Positions 12,831 through 23,559 of a stretch of 64,000 nucleotides of DNA are shown one piece after another. The notes beneath the pieces are model-generated. The model was not told where the DNA came from, ran no database searches, and saw nothing but the letters and a program-made list of their open reading frames with translations. Position numbers and translations under genes: made by a program. Positions within the stretch are counted from its first letter, which is position 1. Every line of letters begins with the position of its first letter. Origin of the DNA: Prorocentrum cordatum. Lineage: Eukaryota > Sar > Dinophyceae > Prorocentrales > Prorocentraceae. The DNA lies in contig CAUYUJ010002693.1 of assembly GCA_963575745.1 (NCBI GenBank), positions 22,914 to 86,913 on the forward strand, read 5' to 3'.

Positions 12831-13485
12831 ATTCGAGGCACGTAGCGATTCATTGGTCTTCGCTGCGAATATCGTTTACTTGGCTTTCGGTACGCATAGC
12901 GTCAATTCGGTTATCGTGTCGCGCTGGGTTTACTTGCGTTCGTGACGCATCGCTGTCGCTTGATCCCCCTGGCGCGTCGCGTTTACTTGTTTTCCTGGCG
13001 GGTAGCGTTTACTTGCTTTCCTGCCGCATAGCGTTCACATGGTCTCGTGGTGCAACGCGCATATTGGTTTTAGCGTGCATATATTTGACCTGTGTGCGTG
13101 GCACATAGCGTTCACTTGGTTTCGTTGACCAATGCGCGTATGTGGTTTTTGTTGCGCATAACAGTTGTCCGCTTACGTGGCGCATAGCGACTATTGGGTT
13201 TTCGTGGCGCATCGTGTTTCCTTGGTTTCGTACCGCATGGCGTTTACTTTGTTTCATTGCGCGTAGCGTTCACTTTTCGTAGTGGCGCATGGCGTTCACA
13301 TGCTGTCGTGGGGCCAAGCGTGTATTCGATTTCGTGGTGCAGAGCGTTTCCTTGCCATCGTGGTGCATGGCAGTTATTTGGTTCTCGCGACGCCCAGCGT
13401 TCGCTTGTTTTCGAGGCGCATGACGTGTACTTGTTTTCCTGGCGCTTCGCGCTCACGTCTTGCCGCGGCGCATATCACTCCCCAG
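12830..13485. repeat. ~27 bp minisatellite
   Basis: Degenerate tandem units (26-36 bp) close to GCATAGCGTTTACTTGGTTT followed by CNTGGCGC. For example TAGCGTT recurs at 12.98, 13.00 and 13.03 kb. It follows the 89 bp array directly, but its sequence is unrelated. Confidence 0.75.
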
Positions 13486-13489
13486 CAAA

Positions 13490-13740
13490 AGCGCATGGCC
13501 CCGAAACCTGTGTTACCACAGGTCGGCTGGGACCAAATCTACCACATGACGGGTGGTGATCGGAGGGCCGCTTTGGGAGCGCATATACAGGTCAGCTGGG
13601 GACACATCTGCAACAAGACGGCTGGATACAGACATGCCACTGGACGGCTGGAGACAAATATGCAAACCAGCGGCTGCATATAAATATGCCGCGCGACGGC
13701 TGCATGCACATATACCACAAGACTCAATTTTCAGGTTTAG
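13490..13740. repeat. Diverged ~35-40 bp repeat
   Basis: Several copies of a segment resembling ACGGCTGGAGACAAATATGC occur in about 250 bp. Divergence is high, so unit borders are uncertain. Confidence 0.5.
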
Positions 13741-14044
13741 GCAAATGGGGGCCCCTAAGAGCCAAACGGCGGCGAATCGCGCTGTCACCTGGTAGCTCCC
13801 GCGGGGGGGCGCCGTCGCCCGTTAGGTCCGCGGCGGGGCGCTCTCAGCTGCTGGGCCCGCGGCGGGGTTGCACGGACAATGCATCATAGATGGCACCATG
13901 GTAACCTGGAGCAACAGCGGAGGAAGTTGCGAGCGGGAGAGCCGTTATTTGTAGGGGGGTGGCTTGCGGCGCCGAGGCGGAAACCCTGGATAAAAAAGAC
14001 AGGGGACTATGGCGAAGTACTGATACTTGTGGGACATACAGACG

Positions 14045-14580
14045 CTTGGTTTGAAGAACAACCTCTCCTCCCTCCTCCAGTCCCCCCCATCCTCACCCCT
14101 GCCCACCCACCCACCCCTCACCGCGGGAGGGGGGGTGGCGGGGGAGGAGGAGAGAAAGGGGAACGCGGAGGAGGAGGAGGAGGAGAAGGAGGAGGAGGAA
14201 GGATGGGGAGGAGGGAGGGGGTCGGAGAACGAGAGGCGCGCTGGAGGGGAACTAGGGAGGGCGGGGCGGAAGGGGGAACGGGAGGGAGGAGGGCGAGGAA
14301 CAGGGATGGCAGGAGGGAGTGGGCGGGGCAAGGAGGCAACGAAAGAAGGGCGAGGGGATGGGGAGAAAGGGGCTGAAGGAAAGACGGGAAGATGCCCGCT
14401 GCGCGGCCCTCTCCGTTGCCTCCTCCACCTCCTCCACCTCATCCCTCCCCACGTCCCCTTGGTAGCCCCAGCCTCCCCCCCTCTCCGATCTTTCTACTCA
14501 CCTCCTTGGCCACCGCCCCCAGCAGGCCCCTTCAACTCCTCAACCCCCTCCTCCCATCCCTCCCCCTGTCCCCGCAGTTG
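14045..14580. repeat. Pyrimidine-purine-pyrimidine strand-asymmetric tract
   Basis: A CT-rich stretch (14.05-14.11 kb) is followed by a nearly pure GA-rich stretch (14.12-14.39 kb) and then by another CT-rich stretch (14.40-14.58 kb). Long glycine/glutamate/arginine or proline/serine/leucine ORFs here are composition artefacts. Confidence 0.8.
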
Positions 14581-14584
14581 CCTG

Positions 14585-17500
14585 TAGATGCACGGTGGTA
14601 CCAGACCAACTCAAGCGCAGCATGGTCTGCAGCGTCGGCCTGAAGGGGTTCAGGTAGTGCACGGCAATGTGGTGGAACGTGTGGGAGTGTGCAACATTCT
14701 CAAAGTCGAGCTCGGCATTCGGGTTACCTGGTTCACGTCGCACTCGAAGGATGCACATGAACAACTCACCAGCCACTAGTTGCTTTCGCAGTGCACTATC
14801 TCTTGGGCACCGTGTCTTGAGCATCCTCAACACTGCATTTCGGAACTGGAATGTCCGATCGCCTGCAGGGCCGCACAGGTGAACGCCAGCTCGCAAGCAG
14901 CGCCATTGCCGCTTCTCCTCGTTAGTCTCGGCAGGGATGGCGCGAGCCTGCGAATCCATCTGCATGGCATGCCGTCGGCCCCAATCTGCCCCCAATGCAG
15001 CCCGCGCCGTTTTGCCATCAGCCGAACGGCTCACAGCGAGCATGGCTGTGATGCAGGTCGCCCGAACAGCGGATGCACTCTGGAGCGTGAGGTGCGTCAA
15101 GCGGTCCATCCCAGATGGTACAGCTCCGAGTTGGGAAAGGAACGGCCTCATTGCAGGAATCGAAGATTATGTGCTTGAGATGTCCTGCAAGCTGTTCTTG
15201 CTGTACCTGAGCAGGTCAGAGTCAATCTGTCGAAAAACGGCGGCTTTCAGCTTGCCGTACAAGTGAGCATCCTTGCGAGCCATATCCAGGGCATCATCGA
15301 ACGACGAGGTCGTGGCCGCAACATTTTCAGCAATGACCTCCCACGACGCATGATCAGCGCCCCCTTGATCAGGACCCAGAACCCCAGCAAGCTGCTCAAG
15401 GCGGGCACGCTTTTGGTCACGAACTTGTGCCCTCTCGATCTGGCGCCTCCGATCACCGAACGCAGGCATGCCGTTCTGCACGTTCGCCGTTGCCTTGGTT
15501 GCAGCAGCTTTCATCGACCGCATGCGCCCTGGATCTCCATGCTTGACCTCTCTGTATCTGCGACCAAGATCAGCAAAGTCACGAACCGTTCCGTCATCTT
15601 CTTCATTGACAAAGGCGGCCCACGAAGATATGCCGCGATGGTGGCCACCACCGCCGCCCTCGTCGTTGTCAATGTCCTCTGGTTCCCCTGCTGCGCGCAC
15701 GAAGTCCCTGACGATGTGACCTGGGAGGCAGAACTTGGTCTCCAGGGTGCTGTCGTTCTTCAGCGCTGCACGTGCCTTGGCCAGTAACCAATACGATGAT
15801 ATGTAGCCGAACTCTTGTTGGTGCGTTTGCACAACCTTCGGATCGTGGCCCAGCCAGCCTCCACAGGCGCCATTGATGTACGGATCAACGCTGCCAAGAA
15901 TGCGAGCCTGACACCTATCTCCGCGTCGCTGCATGAATCTACATTCTTATTCAAGAATGCTCTCCCAAACGTGCCATAGAGACATAGATCGCGGGTCTTC
16001 CCGCGTCTGACTTGAGCGAGCTTGTCGGGTTCATGGATCAGCCTGAAGAGTTGAACATCCTTGGAGCGGTTCGGTATAGCCCAGATCTCCTCGATCAAGG
16101 CTCCTATGCGGCTTAACAGCTTGAACGTTTTGGCAACGTTGTACTCGTCGAAAAACACACGAGGAACGAGCGCAAACACATCCACAGTCTCAAACATGTA
16201 CCGCAGCTTACGCATAGCTTTCTCTTCTGCAACGCCTTGGGCAGCATGCGTTATGGGGCACTCCCTGCTGCGCATGGCCTCTGCCGCCGAACATTCTCGA
16301 GCCAGCGCCGCCAGAACTTTGTGTCGCTGGCGCGACTCCCACGCCTCGCCAGACATAGTGAGCCCCACATAATCCAGCGTGTCCAAGATGGTCAGCGAGA
16401 GTCTCATGAGCATCAGGTCGAAAAACGGATCTGAAAGCACCCATTCGACGGCGAGGCGCCGATCTGTAGAATTCGCCTCCTCAGCGGCATTGATCGGATT
16501 GTGCTCCGCACGGCCGTCGGCCCCGTGCACAACAAGAGCGTCTGGACGATCTGGATCGTTGGCTCCACCTCCCGCCCTTGCATCTGCCCCCTGGGCTGCA
16601 CCGCCGCGGCGTACAGTGCCCTTGAACCTCGCCCACGCAGGGTAAACAAGACTGAGCAGCCCATTGCACGCCTCCATGATACCAAAAGCACAAGTACATT
16701 CTGCGTGGCCAGTCCAATGATGTTCGACGAACCTCGGCGGTGCACAGCTGCAAAACGCATAGCATAAGCCTTCCACCACGAGGTCGACACGCGCCTGTAT
16801 CTGATCATCGGTGTAGTCGGCACGCCGCCCTGGAAAATGAACTGGGACAGAGCCTCGGACACGCCAGTCGCCATTCGGGAACATGTGTCTCGCAACCAGC
16901 TTCGGTATGGACTCGCCGAGGGAAATTGTAAACAACCGAATGCACCTCATGCGGTACAGAGTGGCTTCAGGATCGGGGTCGCCGAATTTCGGTTCAATGA
17001 TGGGGCGCACAACTGTTTTGAATACTTTCCGAAACGATGCCATCGAGCCCAGCACACTAAGAGATGATGACATGCGCTTCATGCCGTTGATGGAGCATTT
17101 AAGCGAGCCAAAGATAGCTGTCTTGATTGTGGCATTCACATGCGCTGCGCAATCCAAATTCAAATGCTGATGACCTGGCATGTCGAGGACGCGGATTCCT
17201 CTCTCGGACATCTTATTCGTGGGGGCCCTGTCCAGACACGTGCCGCGAAACTCCTGGCTGAACAATCGGCTGCGCAACGACTTTCCAGAGCAATTGTTCA
17301 CACACTGTCTAAGATTTGCGCCAGTACACTTGTCAACAACTTGCAATGCATTTGGCTGGTCACCACCAAGAACAATCCATGACACCTCCGATTCTGATGG
17401 CCCCAGTCGCTTGGTCACTCGCAATAGCATTGAGAATGCAGTGCGTATTTGTATGAGTTTCATCGGCCCTGTCTCCGACGAAGAAAGCGCACACAACTGT

Positions 17501-18243
17501 ACTGGAAGCGAGGCTGGTAAGAGTTGCTCTCCATCGAAACTGCCATGAATGCCTAGCTTGATTGCATCTGCGAGCCGATCTCTACCACCTCCACGCCAAA
17601 AGTCTTCGAATCGCAACGTGTGCGGTGATTCGTCGTACATACAGAACTCAGCGTAATGAATGGGCTCAATTTTCACATCGTGGCCGTGATGTAGAGCTGC
17701 TGGCGTAGTAGCTGCGATCTCCAACATTCGTCGCTCTCGAGTGGCAGCCGCAAGCAACACGCAGGCACCGTCCATAATCGAATCCTTGACCGAGTGACGG
17801 TCCATCTTGTGAGTCTTGCCAAGGAGCAAAGTCCCAACGACAGTGTTGTCAAATTGCGGGTCCAGCCGATGATATAATAGATCGAAGATGTTGCTGTCCA
17901 TATTCGTTCCCGCGTGCTCTGCCAACCGAACCCAATCGTCAACAAATCCAGATAAACATCTAGGAACACATAATGGTAGATCCTCAGACAAAATCTCACG
18001 AATCGAATCAGCTCCAATGGGCGGGATCGCGACGTTGACCCTCTGTGCCCCTGGCTGGATGATCACGGGCGCGGCGTCGGCCTGAGGGTCAGCGGCGGCA
18101 GGGCGCCGCACTTGACCACGGCCTCTCCCAGGGCCTCTGGGAGCTCGGCCGACGCCGCGCCCTCTGGCCGCTCGACCGCGGCCCCTCGCAGCACCATCGG
18201 CCGCAGCCGCGCCCAACAGGCCATGTCCAGCCCCACCGGGCAT
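14585..18243 (-). pseudogene. Broken copy of a large dinoflagellate-wide multicopy protein, function unknown
   Basis: A reading frame of about 827 codons runs from an ATG at 18243 to 15760. It overlaps a second frame (15934 down to about 14585) that continues the same protein after one frameshift near 15.85 kb, and that second frame holds a single in-frame TAA at 15167-15169. The N-terminus is Arg/Gly-rich (GRGRAARGRG), then FMYDES-like text, a HVNATIKTAIFGSLK segment, LFTISLGES, HMFPNGDW, a region with MEACNGLLSLVYP and WVLSDPFFDLMLMR, then PVEAGWATIRR just before the frameshift and QEFGYISSYWLLAKAR after it. The tail has FHHIAVHYLNPFRPT. From memory this order of phrases is shared by many unannotated dinoflagellate proteins; a transposase origin is possible but unproven. 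I chose the start at 18243 rather than 18339 because a spliced-leader relict lies between them. Confidence 0.6.
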
Positions 18244-18308
18244 ATATGAAGATATGAAGAATGCTCCATACAAGAAATAAAACGTATGAATAATGCTCCA
18301 CAACATCT

Positions 18309-18331
18309 GAATGAGACAAAGTGGCTGTGTG
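18309..18331 (-). other. Candidate relict dinoflagellate spliced leader
   Basis: Read on the minus strand, the sequence contains AGCCACTTTGTCTCA, aligning without gaps to AGCCATTTTGGCTCA of the dinoflagellate spliced leader (about 14 of 20 positions over the full overlap). It lies about 65 bp upstream of the ATG at 18243. A relict leader in the genome is expected when a trans-spliced mRNA is copied back. This is one of four such candidates in the window. Confidence 0.4.
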
Positions 18332-18389
18332 GAATGCATGGTGTCGCGAACTCTCCGCAGTCATCCTGGCCCCGACGTGCCTCCTAGAA

Positions 18390-18720
18390 ACTCCATGGCC
18401 CAAGACGCCCGCCCCGATCAGACCGCCCCCAAGACACGGCACCTAATGAGACGGCCCCCGTATGACGGGGCCCCAAGAGACGCCCGCCCGACGAGACGGC
18501 CCCAAAAGAACGCCCTCCCCGACATAGCGGCCCACAAAAGACGGCGCCCAAGACGGCCCCCAAGAGACAACCCCCAAGAAACGCCCCCCCCGATAAGACG
18601 CTCCAAACTCCTGGCCAAGTCCTGGAGACGGCCTCCCACGACGGCCCACCGATAAGGTTCCCTAGACACTCCCCCAAGACAACCTCCCACTACAACCCTC
18701 CTAGCTTCAGGCCGTGCTAC
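18390..18720. repeat. CAAGACGGCCC-type repeat cluster
   Basis: Dispersed copies of CCCAAGACGGC, CCCAAGAGAC and similar, the same family and orientation as the window start. They lie directly upstream of the minus-strand gene remnant. Confidence 0.75.
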
Positions 18721-18949
18721 GCGAAGCGTTGATCTATCCGAGGGCGATGTAAGTGCACTAACCTGCACGGGGTATGCGACAACATCACGTTCCACATTGC
18801 GGTCCTCACGGCCCTGAAACGGCATGTTGAAGAGACGGCCCGAACACGTTCAGACGGTCCAACCCTTCTGAGGCAATCGTCACAGGCCACAGTTGGAGCT
18901 CACGATTGGGACACGAAACGTGCGAGGGGCGTGCCATCGTGTGGCGGTG

Positions 18950-19100
18950 AACGCATGAAGGCACTTCCACATGATGCACGCCACTGGAGCATGATGAGGA
19001 CAATGATGATGACGCCACTGGAGCATGTGTCTGGGTCAACGTGATGGTGCACGCCGCTGGAGCATGATGATGCACGCCACTGGCGCATGATGATACACGT
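18950..19100. repeat. Short repeat CGCCACTGGAGCATGATG
   Basis: Four or five imperfect copies of ACGCCACTGGAGCATGATGA occur in about 150 bp and lead into the GATGAC microsatellite. Confidence 0.7.
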
Positions 19101-19142
19101 CAAAATTATCATGTACCCAACTGGAGCATGTGCGCGGTTCAA

Positions 19143-19332
19143 CGTGACGCATGTTAATGGAACATAATGAGGACGACAATGATGACGATGACAATGACGA
19201 TGACGATGACGATGGCCATGGGGTTGATAATGATGATAATGATAATGATGACGATGGTGGTAGTGATGGTGGTAATGGCTATGATGGTGATGATGGAAAT
19301 GATGGTGATGATGACGACGAAGATGACAAGGA
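19143..19332. repeat. GATGAC/GATGGT microsatellite
   Basis: Imperfect (GATGAC)n changing to (GATGGT)n. The plus frame reads as aspartate/asparagine runs and the minus frame as isoleucine/histidine runs; both are artefacts. Confidence 0.85.
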
Positions 19333-21090
19333 GGACATGTGGAGGGCAGAAGCACGGATGGGACGTATCGCTGGGACGTATCCCATTTGTGACACATTGC
19401 TTGCGAGATCGCTGATGGACAACAGCCCCGCTACCAGAGTCATGTAGAACGCGGCGCATGTGCAGTTCAGAGGCCACGCGATATCCTAACAAAAGCACCA
19501 TGGCACGCGCGGCGTGCAAAAACAAACACGATGGGCACCGCCAAGCGCTGTTCCTGCTACCTCATGGGTTGCGCGTTGTTTCTTGGGGTGCGCGTGGAAT
19601 TGTGCGCAAGCGCATTGATTGGGCAGCGCAGTGCCATTCTGGCATTTCCTATTGACCTTTTAATTTGATGCGCGATTCTGGCACATGCAATTTATAACCA
19701 TGCGGCGCTTGAACGGAAACCAAAAAAAACGAAAACAATCATCGAAACACCATGCAATTCCACGATCACGAAAACCATTTTTTCAGCATTTCCCAAGAGA
19801 AGGCCCAGAGGAGGACAGAACCATCCTAAACTCCTGGAGTAATGCGCGCGTGGCGTGTGCAGACTGCAAGCGCCTCGGGCTCGCAGTGCGCAGCTGGCTA
19901 GCGTAGTTTTCACCGCGGTGGCGCGTGCAACAGGAAACTCCCGATATTGGCGTCTGCCGGAGGGCCGATTGTCATGCGGTCCGCCGAAAGCGGTGCCCTG
20001 AAGCGGAAGTCGCGCGGATGATCGCTGTTCAAAGAAATTATCGGGGGCGCGTGCCCGGATGCCGTCGAGCGTGTCGCGGGCGAACTCTCTGTGGGGGAAG
20101 GCGACGACGAGGGCGCAAATGATAGGAGGCATGCATGGAGGTGTCACAGAGCAGAGCAGAGCATATTCTATCACAACACACTGCCATGTTTGTAAGCAAA
20201 CTGGAGCATCCTGCAACCGGAAATAGCAGCAACAGTAAATCATAGTATCGCAACATCGTATACCGTACCATCACCCACTCAAACGCGACAGGCGCGCCGA
20301 GGCCAGGTTGGTCAGAGGAAACACGAGCTGCAGCAATTACCGATTGGACGGCCGGCGCATCTAATTTGACAATTGTCGCGGCGACGCTGGCCCGCCGACA
20401 AGACATAATAAAGCAAACCCGACTGGAACATTATTATACATGTCGTGTTGACAACATGTATCTCGCAAAATTGTCATTCAGTATATATGCACGATCAGAG
20501 CACAACACTGGAGAACACAGCATGTCATGACAGACGTTTACAAACTGAGCATCCTTGAAATAGTACCACTGTGCATATCATAGTATACCATGTCCTGACA
20601 TATATTATCATGTCGTACGAGGGTTCCACAACACCGAGCAGAGCATAACATATCAACGCGTAGTGGACACATATGAGCATAGCTGACCACATTTGAACAG
20701 AAGAGACAACAACAATGACCAGGAAGTCCTGTTTGTCCTGCTGCTGCTGCTCCTCACCCTTGTGCTCTTTCAACAAGCAGCACATTCTCTCCGAGTGCGT
20801 CCCGTGGCTGAGATTCCCGAACACCGCGCGCATCGTTCCAGTATAGGCGCTCGCATTGTCGGGAACAAACGCCGGAGTTTTCGGCGGGAATCGTTCGACG
20901 CAGTGTATTGTTGAATTTGGAGTTTCCCCGCAGGGCTTTTACCCAGGTTTCTTGCGAAGGAAATTCTTGCACCTTGCGAGGGCGCTGCGCTCTCGACGCC
21001 CATCAATTGCCGTTTCGCACGAGACTTGTCACAATTTGTTGAGGATTCGCGCTCTCGCCTCAAGCTTTTTGCAATGCGCGATGTTCGCGC
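19333..21090. other. Strand-switch intergenic region, no gene recognised
   Basis: No convincing coding sequence. The part at about 20.13-20.70 kb is markedly more AT-rich than the rest of the window and contains TATGATA-type pentamers related, in reverse orientation, to those near 0.3-0.6 kb. Genes to the left read minus and those to the right read plus, so any divergent promoter would lie here. I could not identify a defined promoter motif. Confidence 0.45.
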
Positions 21091-21094
21091 AGAC

Positions 21095-21385
21095 GTCCTG
21101 CCAACACGACCCGCCCGTTGGGGCCCGCCCGCCCGACCCGCGTGAGAGAGTTTGCCCGCTCGACCCGCCCGTGAGGATCAGCCCGTTCGCTTTCTTGGAA
21201 GGCCGCCCGCCCGCTCTGGTGTTTCCCCCGACCCGCCAGTGAGGGGATGCCCGTGCACGTGCTTGGAAACCTGGGAACCTGTCTACCCGCTTTGAATCCC
21301 CTGCCCGCCCGACCCGCCCGTCAGGGTGCGCCCGCCCGACCCGCCCGTTAGGGCCAGCCCGCCCGACCCGCCCGTCGGATTAAAT
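21095..21385. repeat. 27 bp GC-rich minisatellite
   Basis: Tandem units of GCCCGCCCGACCCGCCCGTT plus a variable seven-base tail. The last three copies (from 21303) are exactly 27 bp apart; upstream copies are interrupted by diverged sequence. Confidence 0.85.
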
Positions 21386-21604
21386 TTTGTTGGCCCTTAA
21401 TCATCCTTCTGTCTCCCTGCCCCTATCTTTTTCGTGCCCTCGCCCTCTTCTGTTTTTTCCGTCTCCCATGCCACCAAAAGGATTATGGTCGAAGACGAAG
21501 AGGGCGGGTATGGAGGGTTGGGGGTATACGCGCATGGTATATTATGACACGCGAGCAACGCAGAGCGAAGGGTCTTAACTGGTTGTTGGTTTTATTGCTG
21601 GATT

Positions 21605-21890
21605 CGGAGGAGGAGGAGGCGGAAGGGGGAGGAGGACGAGGAGGAGGAGGAAGAGGAGGAGGAGGAAAAGGAGAAAGGAACGGGAACGACGATGAGGGGT
21701 TAGCGGAAATGGCAGACGCGACGGGCGAGGAGCATGGGGAGGGAAGGGAGATAGAGGGGAAGCGGGGGGAAGCGAGGATGGGCGCAGAAAGGAGGAGGAG
21801 GATGAGCAGGAGCAGGAGGAGGAGGAGGAGGAAAAAGGGGAGGATGAGGACGAGAAGGAGGGGGAGAAGGAGGATGAACAGGAGCTCGGA
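21605..21890. repeat. GGA-rich polypurine tract
   Basis: Nearly pure purine on the plus strand (GAGGAGGAGG runs), ending about 100 bp before the spliced-leader relict of the FkbM gene. On the minus strand it could serve as a pyrimidine tract, but no minus gene follows. Confidence 0.8.
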
Positions 21891-21990
21891 ACTCGGGGTC
21901 CTCAAAAATATTGTAGCGCGGTTCCTTTGCCAATGGCGTGCGGCTCTCGAGGCCAGTCTGCGGCCCATCAGGTGGGGAACGTGAAGGGGG

Positions 21991-22018
21991 GTCCGGTAGC
22001 CATTTCGGGGTGCTCAAA
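21991..22018 (+). other. Relict dinoflagellate spliced leader upstream of the FkbM gene
   Basis: The sequence GTCCGGTAGCCATTT, then CGGGGTGCTCAAAC, matches the dinoflagellate leader (TCCGTAGCCATTTTGG then CTCAAG) at about 20 of 22 positions if one inserted G and a four-base insertion are allowed. It sits 8 bp upstream of the in-frame ATG at 22026. This is the strongest of the four candidates. It implies that the gene was retroposed from, or recycled through, a trans-spliced mRNA. Confidence 0.65.
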
Positions 22019-22025
22019 CGGACGT

Positions 22026-23450
22026 ATGCCCCCGTCCGCCATGGCGCGGTGGGACCTCATCGCGTACCTAGTGAGGTATGCGGGCCCATCGCTGGAGGCC
22101 AACCTCAAGACGGAGGCCGACACACTGCTGCCGTACCTGGCCCTGGGGCTCCTGCGCGGACAGGAGTACGGCCCCTGGTACAACCCGCTGGTCGCCACCG
22201 AGGAGCGCGTGGGAACCCCCGTGGTGCTGGACGTCGGGGCATACGACGGCGACTTCGCCTCCGAGGTGCTGCGCACGATGGCCCGGGTGCACGACCCACC
22301 ACGCAGCGGCCGGCGGCTGAAGCAGGAGGTCCGCCTGGTGTCCGTCGAGCCCCACCCGGCGGCGTTCCAGGAGCTCCGGGAGAGGGCCCAGGCGAGCGGC
22401 TGGGGCGACTCTGCCTTCTGCGCCCTGAACGTGGCGCTGTCCTCGGAGGCGCCCGGCCGCCGCCAGAGGCTCGTCGCCCCGCGTGGCCACCACGGCTCCC
22501 GGCAGGCGGCGCACCTCGCGAGGGCGGGGGAGGCCGCGGCGCCAGGCGAGGAGGAGGTGGAGGTGGAGGTGCTCACCGCGGACGGGCTGTTCGCGGAGGG
22601 GCGGTGCGGCCTGCGGCCCTCGCAGCCCGTGTTTCTGCTGAAGGTGGACTGCGAGGGCCACGACGGGCGCGTGCTGCGCGGCGCCGGCCGGCTGCTCGCT
22701 GAGGGCACGGTCAAGTACGTGCTGTTCGAGCACATGGGAGGGTACGACTCGGAGGGCGTGGAGCCCATCCTGGACTTGTTGTGGGGGCACGGCTACGGGT
22801 GTTTCTTCGTGCTGGACCGCCTCCTGGTGCCCGTGAGCGGGGGTTGGTTTCACCACGCCTGGCGCGACAGGACACGGGGCGGCCTGGTGTTCAACGTGGA
22901 CGTGCTGTGCGCGCGCCCGCGCGACCGGGACCTGCGGGCTCTGGTGGAGGGCTACGTTACGCACGGGCACGCGGCCCGTGCGAGGGACGTCGTGCTGCGG
23001 GCGGTGGAGGACTGGAAGGAGGCGCAGCAGCCGGAGCCGCGCGCGGGCGGCGTCCGCGGGCTGCACGCGCTGGATTCGAAGATGCGGCTGGGCAGCAACG
23101 ACCCTGCCGCCGGGGCCCTCTTCGCGGGCGACTTGCTGCGGCACGGCTACGGCGCCAGCCCCTCCCGCGTCGACCTGAGGCGCGCTCTCGGGTGGTTCCG
23201 CCGCGCCGCGGGCGCCACGGGCGACACCGCGTTGGGGAGGAGCTGGGCCGTGGAGGCGGCGGCCGTCGAGGTGGGCACGTGCTTTCACTTCGGCGACTGC
23301 GGGGCCCCGCGGGACCTCGACCTGGCCGCGGCGTGGTACTCCAAGGCCGCCAGCATCTGGTGGCCTTCGGCCCATCACTCGAATAAGACAAGTCTGCGTC
23401 GTAAGCACAACCTTTCGGAGACCCAGGCGGATTTCTTGGATCTGCGCTAG
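22026..23450 (+). CDS. FkbM-family methyltransferase with C-terminal Sel1-like repeats
   Basis: Predicted SAM-dependent methyltransferase of the FkbM type (many members O-methylate sugars or small molecules; the substrate here is unknown), 474 residues. The SAM-binding motif I is VVLDVGAYDGDF at residues 66-77, the acidic motif II region is VSVEPHPAAF at 105-114, and the family's core strand is FLLKVDCEGHDGRVLRG at 203-219, followed by VKYVLFEHMGG. About residues 360-455 carry two Sel1/TPR-like segments (ALFAGDLLRHGYG and FRRAAGA; GTCFHFGDCGAPRD and LAAAWYSKAA), probably for protein contacts. The ATG at 22026 is preferred because the ORF upstream of it runs through a relict spliced leader; the ATG at 22041 is an alternative. 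The gene is uninterrupted for 1.4 kb, with a strong G/C third-position bias, which fits retroposition. No signal peptide is evident. A long minus-strand ORF over the same bases is a shadow of the GC bias. Confidence 0.88.
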   Translation: MPPSAMARWDLIAYLVRYAGPSLEANLKTEADTLLPYLALGLLRGQEYGPWYNPLVATEERVGTPVVLDVGAYDGDFASEVLRTMARVHDPPRSGRRLKQEVRLVSVEPHPAAFQELRERAQASGWGDSAFCALNVALSSEAPGRRQRLVAPRGHHGSRQAAHLARAGEAAAPGEEEVEVEVLTADGLFAEGRCGLRPSQPVFLLKVDCEGHDGRVLRGAGRLLAEGTVKYVLFEHMGGYDSEGVEPILDLLWGHGYGCFFVLDRLLVPVSGGWFHHAWRDRTRGGLVFNVDVLCARPRDRDLRALVEGYVTHGHAARARDVVLRAVEDWKEAQQPEPRAGGVRGLHALDSKMRLGSNDPAAGALFAGDLLRHGYGASPSRVDLRRALGWFRRAAGATGDTALGRSWAVEAAAVEVGTCFHFGDCGAPRDLDLAAAWYSKAASIWWPSAHHSNKTSLRRKHNLSETQADFLDLR

Positions 23451-23559
23451 AGGGAGGCGCCTCCAGCGGCGCTCATGGCGCGCTCCGCGCGGCAGAGGTC
23501 GGGTCCAGCGAGGATTCAAGACATCCACGCGGACCTCTGAAAGTTTATGTTTATGCCTT

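Noticed and set aside
13945-14442. Proline/serine or glutamate/glycine ORFs in the 14 kb purine tract
   Set aside because: Pure composition effect of a polypurine/polypyrimidine sequence.
19692-20243. 183-codon minus-strand ORF
   Set aside because: Cys/aromatic-rich start and no codon bias or family similarity; competing frames are open.
22068-23528. 486-codon minus-strand ORF over the FkbM gene
   Set aside because: Shadow frame produced by G/C third-position bias; the plus frame has the domain.
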